Below the pieces are notes generated by a model. It ran no database searches, was not told the origin of the DNA, and saw nothing but the letters and a program-made list of their open reading frames with translations. From Rhytidiadelphus loreus (Eukaryota > Streptophyta > Bryopsida > Hypnales > Hylocomiaceae), in assembly GCA_947034895.1 (NCBI GenBank), contig OX344764.1:9300001-9364000 (forward strand): a stretch of 64,000 bases of DNA, read 5' to 3'. The stretch's first letter is position 1. Every line of letters starts with the position of its first letter. Positions 47,201-60,084 of the stretch are shown here, piece by piece. The translations under genes and the position numbers were made by a program.

Positions 47201-49752
47201 CATCACTAAAATCAATGAAAAAATTGCATGTGTTATTGATATAAAACCAGCATCACCGTATGACCTTTCAGAATATAACCCCCTAAAGGACCAAGGATTC
47301 AAGGTTTCAAAGTGTCCTGTTCACTTGATCTAATTGTGAAAATGAAAGAATTTCAAAGGGATTAAATAACATATCACTAGAATCAGCGAAGGAATATTGC
47401 ATGTATTTTTGATATAACAAATAAAATTAAGCTAGAGAAAGTTCCCATAATACCTCTCAAACCATCTGAGAAGGAGGAATGGTAGTGAGGCTTCTTAGTC
47501 TCCAAAATACGAGACACGCTCTCTCCACATTGCGCAGCTCTCAAGAAACAATCATCGACCTCTTTCAGCACGTCCAGCAGGTCCCGGCCACCCGGCTCCG
47601 TCACCGCCATCGCCAAATTCCTGTTGGTTTTCGTGAAGGTGGGCTCAGGCTTGGGAGGTTTCCCTGGAGGCGTCTTCGCCGCCTTCGCTACCTTTGGCGG
47701 AGGTGGTGGTGGCGGTTCCACTACCTTTGGTGGTGAAGGGGGTGGAGGGGGTTCCACTACCTTCGGCGGTGAAGGGGGTGGAGGGGGTTCCACTACCTTC
47801 GGCGGTGAAGGAGGTGGAGGGGGTTCCACTACCTTCGGCGGTGAAGGGGGTAGCGTTTTGGGTGGGGTCTCAGGTTTTGGTGCTTGCTTGATTTCCGGTT
47901 CTGGTTGCTGTTGAGGTTGCGGTTGCGGTGGTGGAGGTTCCGATTTCACCTCCACTTTTGGCTCTGGTTTTGGTGCAGGTGCAGGTGCCTTGTTAACAAA
48001 ATCCTGTTTACGTATCATCAAGTGTAGAAGGTCAGGAAGACGGTACTAAACCCGATAGGGAACTGATCCAGTCTCCTATCCTACAAACCATATATTCATA
48101 CACTCAATTGGCCACCAACTAGCAAAGTGATGTAAGCATGACTTCGCTAAATGTTTAAGGGTCCCTTGCGACTTCAACTCAAACCAATTCTTTAAGAAAA
48201 TCAGTTATTTTAAAGTTGTTTGCAAGCAAGCAACAAAACCTGAGACCCCACCCAAAGTTGTTTGCAGCAGGTTCCTTGTGACTTTAAAACAAGGAACCTG
48301 TTGCAAAGGACCACAATCCTATTAGTCACAGACTCTGACTTTGCGTGAACGCAAAAGTGTTTCATAAAATTTGATCCCAAGAGATTGGGCTCTTGTACCT
48401 AAAAGTAATCACTAGACAGCTGAAAATTTAACTCCCAAGAATCACACACTCATAAAAATTGGTCGAAATTCTTTTAAGTGACGCAACGCAAATAGTAGCT
48501 GTAACCTCAAATACTACCATGAGAATTCAATATCTACCAATACAGCAATAACAAGCCAAATTCAAGTCCAGTGCAAACTCAGAGTCCATACCGGTGGAGG
48601 TGGCCCATCGATATCCTCATCAACATCCTCCAACTCCGGAATCTCCTCTTCCTCCAGGTCCGGCACCCCGTGATCCAAAGGCAAGCCCCTGACATCCATA
48701 ATCTTCACAGGCGGGGGCCGATGTTGTGCAGCCATCTCATGCATCCTCTTCTGCTCCATCTCTCTCGCTCTCCTTTCCTGCACCTCCGCCTCCTGTTTCC
48801 TCTTCATCATCATCTCATGCTCATGGCTCTTCCTGCGCTCCATCTCCCTCTCCTCCATGTCCACGCTCCGCCTGTCATCCACATAGTTGTAGCTCACATG
48901 CGCAGGCCGAAACGGGTCCAGAAACAAGTCCTGCCAGCTGCTCCGCGTCACAGGCGGTGGAGGTGGCGGGGGAGCATTATGCCCTCTCATATGCTGAGTA
49001 CTCCTCCTCCCCGAATATCGCCAGTCATCATCCCCTTGAATCGGTTGCATCATCGGCGGCGGATGTGAATCGTCCTCCATTCTATAAGATTTCATATACG
49101 AGTTTGAATCCTCAAACCTGTGGATTTTGGTTGGAATCACAGGCGGTGTATGCTCCATCGCGTTCACTGTAATATGAGGAGGTGGATCATGATGCCCTCT
49201 CACACGGTGAGTACTTCTCCTCCCCCAGGATCGTCGGTTACGATTCCCTTGAATAGGTTGATGTGAATCGTCCTCCATTCTAAACGACTTCATAGACGAG
49301 TTTGAATCCTCAAACTTGTGGATCTTGGTGGGAATCACAGGCGGCGTATGCTCCATGGGGTTCACTGTGATAGGAGGCGGTGGAGGAGGAAGAAAATCCA
49401 GGGTGACGCTCTTGGGCATCCCCGGGTGTAATCGCAGGGCGGACAGGCGGGTTTGAGGGGAGAGCGGTGATGTGGAGAAGCTTGTTGATGCTCCCAGTTT
49501 CGTAGGCGGTGTTCTTGGTGTGTTGGGAGTCTCGGTGGTGGAGTACATGGAGTGGGAATCCCCGTCGCCCCTCACCTCCCCCTCCGCAAATTGGCGAAAC
49601 GCCGAGCCCACGCCTTTGAGAGAGATCATGTACAAAGCGTGGGACGCCGCTAAGCTGTGGCGAGAAGTCACGGTTTGCTTCATCATACGCTTCCGCTGCT
49701 TGCATATTGCTAAGCCCTCCTCGTTGTCCACCTTGGAGTTTGAGCAACCCAT
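44135..49752 (-). CDS. DUF630/DUF632 family protein (NRG2-like), six exons
   Basis: CDS on the minus strand: 49752-48592, 48003-47454, 47025-46766, 46486-46263, 45887-45735, 44864-44135. It totals 3078 bases (1025 residues), with every border GT..AG and phases 0, 1, 0, 2, 2. The N-terminus MGCSNSK fits N-myristoylation and, with KQRKRMMKQTVTSRHSLAASH, is the DUF630 signature. Residues about 525-960 are DUF632: LLDVLKEVDDCFLRA, RLFAWEKKLYLEVK, LRDEELYPQLVDLLDG, IGAMWREM, HSQKEHLKNLTSWL. The end, NNLQIGLPQLFHA, is also typical. Proline-rich linkers include four SPPKVVEPPPPP repeats (exon 2). The family is plant-specific; members such as Arabidopsis NRG2 act in nitrate signalling and others in leaf development. 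The exact role here is unknown. Some members are annotated as bZIP proteins, but I see no basic leucine zipper. Confidence 0.92.
48265..48305. repeat. Perfect inverted repeat in intron 1 of the DUF632 gene
   Basis: AGGTTCCTTGT, a short spacer GACTTTAAA, then ACAAGGAACCT. This is a stem of about 12 bp in the 588-bp intron between 48004 and 48591; possibly the remnant of a fold-back element. Confidence 0.5.
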
Positions 49753-51377
49753 TGTTAACTTTCTATGCGCACAGATGGTCTATCTAAGTAAGAGAAACTC
49801 CACGTTCATGGGATGCAGCAAGCGCAAATGTTGTGTTAATCTTGGTGATCGAAACCCACAAGCTCTGCACATAAGGGCACACAGTGACCGTCTCAGGAAA
49901 AGCTCACAGTACAGGAAAGGATTTCATTTACTCTTAGAGCATGATTCCTAAGCTCCACAAAAAGGGGATGCAGACACTCAATTATTCTCTTATGTCAATG
50001 CTCCAATATAAATTGACGAAATTTCTACTTCCTTGACACCACAGCCTCACAAACCTCAGCAGGTTCAAATTGCGATTCGATTTCGTTGGTCAAAATCCAC
50101 GAGCTCTGCACATACCCGCCCAAGGTGACTATCTCAGACACGGTAATAGATCACACCACTGGAAAGGAACGAAGTAAGAAAATTTGTGAACTCTTCAAAA
50201 GAGAGCCCTAAGCTTCAATTTCCGACTCAAGTAAATGCGAAACCAAGAATTACTACGAAATCGAATCACAAAACTGATCCGTCCAAAATCAAAAGAATCT
50301 CCACCTCTAAGAAAGCAAAGACCTCCCTCATGGAAGAGAAAACCTCACTTCATTCAAGGAAAGACTATTCTTTCTAAATTCCGAGAGATCAATTACAATT
50401 ACAAGGAAGTGGTCAATAAGCAAGCAATCTAAGAGAGAAAGTTCTCGAAAGACCTAAAGCCGTATTATCGCCGGTGCATCCAACCGCCGGCCGGCAAGCG
50501 GGCACCGATCCTTGATCAAGCTTCGGTGCTCTTCCGGCACCGACACGCCCAGCCACTAGAAGCTGCAGCTAGAAACGCACACACTCCACTCTGGAGGCAT
50601 TGACAACCGCCGTGCTGATCACGGCACCAAAATCCTCTTGAAGAAACAGAGTCCAGCCCTCCGGAGTTCATCCAAGCCTCCTCACGATTACCGCAATTCT
50701 CCGGCCATGCTACTCATCCTAATCCCTTCCAAGGCTCTCCCGTACCTTCCAGATCCCCTCGTACATCGCCCGCCACCCCGCATACAATCCCCTTCACTCA
50801 ATCCAAACTCCTCCACTTCACAGGCTCCAGTCTACCGCGAATTGGACTCGTCTCCCAAGCCAACAAAAACTCGGCAAATCAAACATTCCACGGGAAAGAA
50901 AGTCTTTGTTCTCGTCACGTCGCAGAACAAGTGTAGTTGCATTAAGAGGCAACACAAGAAGAAGAAGAAGAAGAAGAAGAACGAGAAGAAAATGGAGGAG
51001 AAGGCGAAGAAGGAGAAGGTGCAAGCCAGGAGAAAGCAAAGTTTAAGGTCGGTGGGAAGCGTGAGAAGAAACGCAGCAACAGCACGAAAGAAGGAGAAGA
51101 TGAAGAAGGTGAGGAAGGACTCATCAAGCCAACGCTCAAAGGAAGGACAACTGCTGGTGCTGCTGCAACAAAACATTGCCATCAGCAAGCAGCGCAGCAC
51201 CACCATGGCTGGTGGAAGTGTGGACCCCAAGCAGGCTTGTACTCAGACAGACAGACACACAAACATATGTATCTGTATGCCGTATATCGTATGGAGTATC
51301 GTATACGGGGATTAGTAGAATCCGAAGGGGCGGCGCGGGAAGGGGAAATGTTTGAGGAAAGAGGCTCAGGCACTTTA
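49753..51377 (-). promoter_or_regulatory. 5' flank and probable leader of the DUF632 gene, pyrimidine-rich
   Basis: On the minus strand, 51150-50940 is rich in CTT/CTTC repeats, a composition common in plant 5' leaders. The lysine-rich ORF on the opposite strand (50638-51315) is an effect of this GAA/CTT microsatellite. A short block (AGCTCTGCACATA) is duplicated near 49860 and 50103. No firm TATA box. Confidence 0.35.
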
Positions 51378-51611
51378 GAGGGACCAGGGTGAATTGACCC
51401 CCTCATTGCCCCCCGGTTTACCCTTGGGGAAAATACTGGAATTTTTTAATAGCAACACATGATGAAATTTTGAAATTCATATTTGCAATTAGAGGCCCCA
51501 ACTAAAATAGAGAGTTTGAAGAAATACAAAAAAACGCAACACAAAATAGGGGCAATTTCTTACATTTATCCTTAGCTAGGGCAATGAGGGGGTCAATCGT
51601 CCCTAGTCCCT
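51378..51611. mobile_element. Tourist/Harbinger-like MITE, 234 bp
   Basis: The ends are inverted copies (GAGGGACCAGGG..ATTGACCCCCTCATTGCCC at the left, its near complement at the right) over about 35 bp. They are flanked by TTA on both sides (51375-51377 and 51612-51614), the 3-bp duplication of PIF/Harbinger elements. No coding capacity. Confidence 0.7.
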
Positions 51612-51889
51612 TTACTGGTGGGGAAGGTGAAATTGATAACGTAGCTTTCTTTGAAAAAAAATTGTTGGTTAGGACTCCCCATTCTCTTCATTGGGCATTG
51701 GGCTTTGGGTCCCTTTTGTATCAAAGAAAGAAAAAAATTACATCGCATTTTCAAAAAACTTGTTGGAAAATGATTCATGAAAAAAATGATGGGGTGTCTT
51801 TAGTAAGAAAAATTGATTTAAACAAGGTTGTTGGTCTCTCAAAGATAAGAATTTGGAATTTGCAAAATTTTCTACCTCTAGTCATTTAC

Positions 51890-52620
51890 TTAACCCCTAA
51901 AAGTCTTCAAGATGTCATTGAAGGAGATATGAGGTACGAATGAATTGACATCCAAATATGTTGACAAAGCAATTTTGTCTCTTCATAGTGACGTGACTAA
52001 TTTGGTCATTGGAGTCCTAATATGGGCTACGGGGATTTGAAAGTCTCCAATATCTTTTAAAAAAGATATGAGATACAAATGAAGAGACATCTAAGTAACT
52101 TAAATTAAAAAATAAAAATAAATTGTTTGTTCTAAAACAATATATACATGGTCATTGAGATCCTTGATATCTACTAGCTACTAATTATAAAAGTCTTCAA
52201 GATCTTATTAAAGGACATATGAGACACGAGATATGAATGATGTGACATCCAAGTATATTGGGAAAAAAAATTGGGTCTATTGTGCAACAATGTGACTAGT
52301 ATAATCATTGAGAGCCCTAACATCCACTAGTAGAATTATAAAAGTCTCCAAGATCTCACTAAAGGAAATACAAGGTACAAATGAAGTGACATCCAAGTAT
52401 ATCAAGTGAAAAAACAATTTTTATTTATCTATTTTGTAGTAATGTGACTAATGTAGTTGCACGAACCTTGTCATCTACTAGCTAGATTATGAAAATCTTC
52501 AAGATCTCATTAAGGGAGCTACAAGATATAAATGAAGCAACATCAAAATATGTTGACTGAAAAAGTAATTTTTGTCAATTCTACAATAATGTGATTAGTG
52601 TGGTCACTCAATAAACCATG
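51890..52620. repeat. Tandem array, about 147-bp units, five copies
   Basis: Units start AAAAGTCTTCAAGATCTCAT at about 51898, 52038, 52190, 52338 and 52490. Each carries GGTACAAATGAAGTGACATC and TGTGACTAGTGTGGTCATTG blocks. Copies are moderately diverged. Confidence 0.75.
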
Positions 52621-53212
52621 ATTCTTATAAGAAGTTCTCAATCAATTCATTCAAGAATTTGAAAGAAAGAAACACTTGCAAAAATGAAGATATGATGTCT
52701 AAATTTTTTTCAAGACATTATTTGTTTTTGGTAAAAAAAAATTTACATCTATAGTCCTTTGGCTATCATGGACTATTATAGGTTAGTATTATCAACCAAT
52801 TTCTGGAATATAAAGAACAGAGACGAGATTTGAATTCATTAATATCTCCCACTTATGTTCTTTATAACAAGGTTGGTTTTTGCAAGCACGTTAGGCCCTA
52901 CCAATGTGACTACCATAGTCTAGTCACTCAATGCTTCACTATTTGTATACAAGGTTCTTAATCAATTCATATAGGGTTGTGAATCAAATCAAGATTTATA
53001 GAAATGAAGGTTATGTCTCTAGATTTGTGATAATTTATTTTATCTGAAAAGATTTACATCTACAATCCATTCTTCTATTAAATACTTTTACATCTTATCC
53101 CCTTACATCCTAGACTTTGTTAGTACACTAGAGATCCTTATTAATTTTCATGATATCACTTTGAGCGTAGTGTCAATTTTTACAAAAGAAATTGAATTCA
53201 CTTTTGGTAGTA

Positions 53213-54795
53213 AAATTCTAATTTAGAAACTAGACTATGTGAGCCCATCAACATCTAGAATATACCCTTTTCAAAATTTGAGTGAACTGTTTTTGTCTTG
53301 TTAGCACCATGTAATCAAGGATCCAAGGAATTGTAAGAATCTAATTCATAAACTAAACTATCTCAACCTATCAACATTTGAAATATACCCTTTTCAAAAT
53401 TTGAGTGGATATATAGGTTTTGTCTTGTTGGCACTATGCGATCAAGGACCCAAGGACCTATAAGAATCTAAATCATAAACTAGTTTATCTAAGCCCATCA
53501 ACATATGAAGTATATCCTTTTCAAAATTTGAATGGCCAGGTTTTGTCTTGTCGGCAACATGCAATCAAAGACTGAAGGACATGTAAACATTTAATTCATA
53601 AACTAGACTATTTGAATCCATCAACATTTGGAATATACCCTTTTCAAAATTTGAGTGGACAGTTTTTGTCTTGTTGGCACTATGCAATCAAGGACCTAAG
53701 GACCTATAAGCATTTAATTCATGAACTAAACTGTTTGAGTCCATAAACATCTAAAGTATATCCTTTTCAAAATGTAAGTGGGTAGTTTTGTCTTCTTGGC
53801 AACATATGACCCAAAGACCTATAAAAATCTAATTCACAAACTAAATTATCTCAACCTATCAACATCTGAAGTATATCTTTTTCAAAATTTGAATGAACAG
53901 GTTTTGTCTTGTTGGCACCATGTGATCAAGGACTCAAGGACCTGTAAGCATCTAATTCACAAACTAGCCTATTTGAGCCCATCAATATCTAGAGTATATC
54001 TTTATTAAAATTTGAGTGGACAGGTTTTGTCTTGTTGGCAACGTGCAATCAAGGACTGAAGGACATGTAAGCATCTAATTCATAAATTAGACTATTTGAA
54101 CCCATCAACATCCGGAATACACCCTTTTCAAAATTTGAGTGGACAGTTTTTATCTTATTGGCACCATGCAATCAAGGACCTAAGGACTTGTAAGCATTTA
54201 ATTCACAAACTAAATTGTTTGAGCCCATCATATGAAGCACTTCCTTTTCAGAATTTGAGTGGATAGTTTTTGTCTCATGGGCACTATGCAATCAAGGACC
54301 TAAGGACCTATAAGCATCTAATTAAAAAAACTAGCCTATTTGAGCCCATCAATTCATAGCCCATCATATGAAGCACTTCCTTTTCAAAATTTGAGTGGGT
54401 GGTTTTTGTCTTATTGGCATCATGTAATTAGATAGGATCCAAGGACCTGTGAAAATTTAATTTACAAACTAGTCAATTTATAGCCCATTGTATGTAGCAC
54501 CCCCTTTTCAAAATTTGAGTGGATAGTTTTCGTCTTATTGGCAGCATGCAATCTAGGACCCAAGGACTTGTAAGAATCTAATTTATAAATTAGTCAATTT
54601 ATAACCCATCAATTCATAGCGCATCCTACAAAGCACTCCATTTTCAAATTGTAAGTGGACAGTTTTTGTCTTGTTGGCAGCATACCCAAGGACCTGTAAG
54701 AATCTAATTTACAAACTAATTAATTTATAGCCCATCATATGAAGCACTCCCTTTTCAAATTTCGAGTGGGTAAGTTTTGTCTCATCGGGCAGTGA
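53213..54795. repeat. Tandem array, about 120-bp units, roughly thirteen copies
   Basis: The phrases TTTTCAAAATTTGAGTGG and TTTTGTCTTGTTGGCACCAT recur about every 120-124 bp, followed by ATCAAGGACC and AAGGACCTGTAAGAATCTAA. Later copies gain an extra AATTCATAGCCCATC piece. No coding capacity. Confidence 0.85.
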
Positions 54796-55062
54796 GGAAT
54801 TAATAGTCAATTCATTTCTTGAACAAACACAATAGAGATAAAGTTTGAATTTAGTATATCTTTATTATACTTTTTATCACATGGTTTACTTCGACAATTG
54901 CGCTAGGGCTTGAAGGAGTTGTAATTGTCTATGAGAATTGACATACCTATACAACTCTAACATATGAGAAAATACATGTTTTGTTCACCTACAACTACAA
55001 ACCTTCCCTTTACAACCAATTGTTTATTCTCATTTATCTCCGTTCTTTCCATCTAACTCTAT

Positions 55063-56246
55063 TTAACCCCTAAAGGACCATTGTACCTTAGAGCATCCCC
55101 ACCAGGGAGTTCTGTATCCCTAAAAATTTAGGGAGAGGACCTCAAATGGGGATGGGGATACAGAAGCTTGCGCGCACCGGTCTCGAAACAAGAGCTCTAC
55201 CCCAAATTTATAGAGAACTCGGTAAAAGTTGGGCCCAATTCCCTATATTGGAGCTCATATAGAGAACTCACGAGGTCTCATCCCTATAAAGTCAAGGTTG
55301 ACTAGATTGAGGTCCCGAGTTTAGGGAAAGAGAACTCCCTGGTGGGGATGCTCTTAGGAGGACAAATGGGATTTCAGACAAGGATTATATATTAAATTTC
55401 TATCATAATATTTTGAAACTTTTTATGAAGATAGAAAAAATGATTAGCTTCATGGGAATATTATTATTTTTTCAATCAATGTACGAGAACAAAAATTATG
55501 ACAAACAAACTCAAAACAAGGGAGAGGAGTCAGCAAAAAGAAATTCAAAATTTGAATTTGAATTTTTTTCATTATAGATTATATTTTTGTCTACATGGAA
55601 AGCTTTTATTCATTCCATTTGGATTTGTTATAAGAAAGTCATGGACAATCTCACTTTTCAGGCAATTAGAGCATCTTATTGAAAAAATAACTTGTAGGAT
55701 TTATTTTTGAATGCAATGTTTACAATTTTCAAAAAAATAAATTCTGCATGGTTTAGTTTGTTTCTTAGAACAATCTGACAATTGAGATTAGTGCATTTTA
55801 ATTTCATTTAAGAGATAATAATAATAATTTAGATTCACATTCTATCTCATATCTACTTCTACTTAATGATGTTTTAAAGAATTAAAATTATTATTTTTAA
55901 ATATTTTTCCCCTCTGAACTCTCAACTCAATTCCCCACAATAAATATTTAAAGCTTAAACTTTGTAGTGCAAAAAAATTGAATTCAAGAAGGTTCAAAGT
56001 CAAATTATCTAGTCTTGCAATGAGCTGAAAACTTATTTTTTCCACTTTTAAACTCAAATATCTTGCGATTTTTGTGGTCAAAATTTCTGAAATTCATTCC
56101 TCACATTCTCACACTAGTTTGGTGTAAGATCCTACTGTTAGATGTCCAAAAGAAAAATAATTTTCAATTTTTTTTACTCTTTGCTATTTCTATAGCATTT
56201 TTGACTTTTTTTGGGCAGAAAAAGACCTTGGTCCTTCAAGAGTTAA
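55063..56246. mobile_element. TTAA-bounded element (about 0.92 kb) split by a nested Harbinger-like MITE
   Basis: TTAA + CCCCTAAAGGACCATTGTACC at the left; CCTTGGTCCTTCAAGAG + TTAA (56243-56246) at the right. Without the 263-bp insertion and one TTA, the left end reads on as ACCTTAGGAGGACAAATGGG, like other copies. Confidence 0.75.
55091..55353. mobile_element. Harbinger-like MITE, 263 bp, nested
   Basis: A 23-bp perfect terminal inverted repeat (GAGCATCCCCACCAGGGAG.. at the left, its complement at the right), flanked by TTA at 55088-55090 and 55354-55356. Confidence 0.85.
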
Positions 56247-56920
56247 ATCTAAAATTTTATTTTTATTTTTCTAAACTTAATTTTCACACCCAACTATCAC
56301 AGAAATCATTTCATTCCAAATAATTAATTAAAGTTTAAAAAAAGTGTTTCAACAATCACTTTTAGAATTAATAAAAAAAAATATTTATTTTCTTTCTTTC
56401 TTTTCAAGAATTTAACACCTTAATTACAGAAACATTAAAGAAAGTGTCCACCCTCTTATTTTTGAGATTTTCATGTGACATCTCAAATGCAAGGAACCCG
56501 TTAATCAACAAACCTTCCTCTTTCTTGTCCAATTGTCAATGTTTATAGGCTTTGATTCTCCTTTACCATCAATTTTATCAACCCCTCCTCATGTCTTTTT
56601 TTTTTTTTCCTACTATAACATTCTATCAATAGCATGTCCCTCAACTTCATGTTTGTCATATTTTTATCATAAGCTTTGATTTCAACATATGAATGTGACC
56701 CATTTGCTAATAGTTTACCATCTACAACATTAATTTGTTTGTTTTCCATCTCCTTCTCAAACTAAACTTTTTTTTTCCTCACTTTAAAAAAAAAAAGTTG
56801 ACTTGTTATATTAGACCTACCCTCAAAGTCGGATCTTTGGGGACATTGAAGAAATTATATTCAAAGCCTACAATTTTGTTCTTTTTTGAATAAGGGGTGG
56901 ACCCTACTCCCCCTCCCCCT
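56247..56920. other. Intergenic, AT-rich, no gene seen
   Basis: Several poly-T/poly-A runs (56598, 56786). The short minus-strand ORF 56543-56749 has no supporting signals. Confidence 0.35.
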
Positions 56921-57185
56921 CAAGAGTTGCTGGTTGGTAGAGTTCGTAGCCCCTGTGATTGGGTGAACAGTTCCTTTTCGTAGGCCGGTTGTTCGAGACG
57001 GCCCCTCATTGGTGGGGCCTAGCTAGGGGCATGTCCCTATGTACCAACGGACCAACCATCTGAACTTACCGGTAGGTCCGTCAGTCAGTCCAACTCAACT
57101 GGCTGGAGGTACCCCACCAGTCCAACACCAGTCCAACCAATGGCTTTGACGGGAAATAACTTAGTAACTTACCAGTTGGAGTGTG
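56921..57185 (+). mobile_element. Possible tRNA-derived SINE
   Basis: The block TTGCTGGTTGGTAGAG (56928-56943) resembles a pol III box A with D arm. About 50 bp on, GGCCGGTTGTTCGAGACGGCC resembles a T arm with box B (GTTCGAGAC). The block is GC-rich in an AT-rich setting and ends in a CCAGTCCAAC-repeat segment. No clear 3' tail or flanking duplication found. Confidence 0.35.
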
Positions 57186-60084
57186 GGTTCTTCCTTTCTT
57201 CTCCGTGGATTGTGTGATTTATATCTGTATGCAATCATACTCCTGCACTGATTTATCAAAGTCGCGCTATTTTGAATATGTGTAGGTTGAAAATTTTGTT
57301 GGGTTGAAAATCGGTTTCCAAAAAGAAAAAAAAGAAAAAAAAGAAAGAAAGAAGTGGTGATACTGATTTTTTAGATGACGCTAGTTTCTTCCTTTGATTC
57401 GGAAAGACAATGCATATAACTTACTACCACTAAAAAAGAAGGCTCCATTTACTGATTTTGATTGGTTGATCGTTGAGCAAGCAATGTGGAATTTTTGGAT
57501 TTGATTGATTGAGTGGGACTTTGATTTGCTTTCCAATCACTTGCACAACAAAGCTGGAAAAAATCAATAAAATGGAGTGGTTTAGTAGTTCACACACTTT
57601 GTTAGATTAGGACAGTGGAGTGGATGATGTTGAGCTTTGATTAAGGTTGTTTGATTAAGGTTGGTAGGTGCATGCTCTTACAGCATCATAGTATGCTTAC
57701 TCACACACTCTGTTAGATTCGAATAGTGGAATGGATGATGTTGAACTTTAACTAAGGTAGGTCGGTGTGTGCTCTTGTAGCATCCTAGTATGCTTACTCT
57801 TACAGGAGATGAATTCACTTTACTGGCATAATTATTGGGAAGTGAAAGAGGATGCCAATGTGCATTAATTAGCATGCATTGCTTCTTTGGCCACCATGTA
57901 AATGAGTTATCAAGTTCCAAAGTTGATTGTTTGTAGGTGCAAAAGAAATCAATACTAAGATCTTCACGAGGGTCTCTCTCCCTCTTATGTACTAATTGTG
58001 TGCATTTGGTATCAACAATATCTAGGTTTTAGTGGAGTTTTTTGGGGTTCAAATGGAGTAGGTGTCCCATTTGGAGTAGTCATGATTATGGGTGCACATA
58101 ACCTTACTTGTGAGTGAACAAACGAGGAGGTAAGGACACCTAAAACATACATAAATGTAAGTGAGGTTGAATGAAGGCTAAATGGAGATTGGATGCAAAA
58201 AAGATGATATTCACATTATTTGAGATAGCATGAAAATAGTGTAGACCAAACTACAATACTCTAACACCTTAAATACTTGCAAACTCCCATTTTAATTAGA
58301 GCACAAAAAGAGATTTGGATATTTTTCAAATTCCTGCAAGGTAGTATCAATTTATCATTTGTTGCATCACTCACTACTCTATCCATTCCACTAAAGAAAT
58401 CTCCCAATCAAAAATAGTGCATGCATGACTAAAAAGGCTCCATTTATTGATTATGGTCGTTGATCACTAAACAAGCAACATGGAAATTTTTGGGATTGAT
58501 TGAGCGTGAATTTGATTTGAATTCCACATCACTTGCTCAACAATCAAAAAAATCAATACATAAAGCAGTTTAGTGGTACACGCACGCTATCCGATTCAGA
58601 AGCTTTTTTTGTAGAACCAAGGGAGTATTTAACCCCTTGAAGGTGATCATTTTGTTCCCGCCATGGCAGACCAAAGAATCTTGCATGAAACTTTAGGACA
58701 TGGGATCACGAGTACTTGAGTAATGTCAACAAATGCTATCAACATGACCTAATAAAGGCAAGGAAACAACAAGAGTTTTTGCTCAAATACTCTCCAGTGC
58801 TACTCTCTCTCTCCAATGGACAGGTAGGTAGTGTCTCTAGGCTTCACATAACCCAACCTTTCAATCAAACAATCTCCCTTGTGCAAATCAAGAAATGTGT
58901 TGCACTTGTGATCCTTATTATGCAAGTACAATTACAACAAGCCCCCCCGCCCCGCCCAATCGAGGAACCATTTGACAATTTTGATTATACCAACGCAAGA
59001 AATACCCCGCATACACTAGGCCTTGGGAAATGTTAGTAATTGAATTAACTCGGAATATAAAGTTCCCAAGTTCAACAACAAACCTGAGTGACGTGTGTTT
59101 GCTATTCGCAGCAGAAAATATCCGCTACAGTTGCACGCTGCCGACAGGAGTGCCTGTTGCGCAATTCTCTTCCAACTCACTGGTCTGCACGATACAGTAT
59201 CGTAAAATCAAAGTACGTAACGACTGATGATTCCGTCCTCAATTTGTGCTGCAACCCGCTGTTTTCAAGTTTCCACGTACCCAACTGAAAAAAGAAACGG
59301 AAGAACTGTGAAGAATGGTTTCTTTGGAATCACTCCGTCCCTAAAAAAATGAATAACAAATGGAAAAAGAACCCTAATTAATAAATGAAGCTGTTTCAGG
59401 CAGGCAGGCAGGCATCGATCATGCTCACTGTCTACAGTAGTGAGTACTACCGTACTCTACACTCTACAGTCCCCCGTCCACGACAGAACTCCATCCTCAG
59501 TCTTATTAAACGCGGTGAACAAAACTTAACTTATGTATTAAGTTAAGTGAAGAAGTTACGGGTAACTTCTAGAAGTGAAACTGTTGTGACACTCACTCAT
59601 CGAGACTGAGTGATGACTTCATCCGTCCGTCAGAACTGAAGTTACGGTGACTTCTAGAAGTGAAACTGTTGTGACATGTGAATGCCACTACTCACTCGCT
59701 TGGCTGACAGGCGGCAGGACGACCCAGTCGTCCACCAATTCTTCCATTAAAATAGTTGACAAAATCTAGAATTTTCATCCCTTGAGTGGCTCTGACTTGA
59801 CGTTCACTGAAAGCTTTATTAATTCCATGATGCTGATGACTGAGTGTCTGAGTGATCGATCGATCCCGCCTTTCTTTGGGTTTCTAGCTAGCTAGCAAGC
59901 TGCTAGTGTAGGCATAGAGCTCTAGGCCTCCCTGGCTATGCTTTGGCCGAGTCAAATTGACGGAGCTCTCGATCGATCTCATGACATTGATGAACTGAAA
60001 ACTGATAAGATAAGTTCGATTCCCAGTCCGTCCTCTTGGAGAATTCATGAGTGTTCCCAATAATAAACTAAACTATTCGTAATA
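57186..60084. other. Intergenic, no gene supported
   Basis: It contains AAAGAAA tracts (57318-57350) and two related passages (CTCCATTTACTGATT.TG.TTG at 57440 and 58440, both followed by AAGCAA..TGGAA). It also has a GGCA microsatellite (59398-59414) and a direct repeat GTAACTTCTAGAAGTGAAAC (59559) / GTGACTTCTAGAAGTGAAAC (59647) that is itself partly palindromic. A TTAACCCCTTGAAGG scrap at 58629 may be a terminal fragment of the TTAA family. Confidence 0.35.

Noticed and set aside
47624..47914. Glycine-rich plus-strand ORF (GGEGGGGGSTTF repeats)
   Set aside because: It is the complement of the PPPPPSPPKVVE repeats in exon 2 of the DUF632 gene.
50638..51315. 225-codon lysine-rich plus-strand ORF
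   Set aside because: Driven by a GAA/AAG microsatellite, with no recognisable domain and stop-free mainly by composition; better read as the CT-rich leader of the minus-strand gene.
58716..59036. 106-codon plus-strand ORF
   Set aside because: No homology recognised, no promoter or splice context, and low-complexity stretches.
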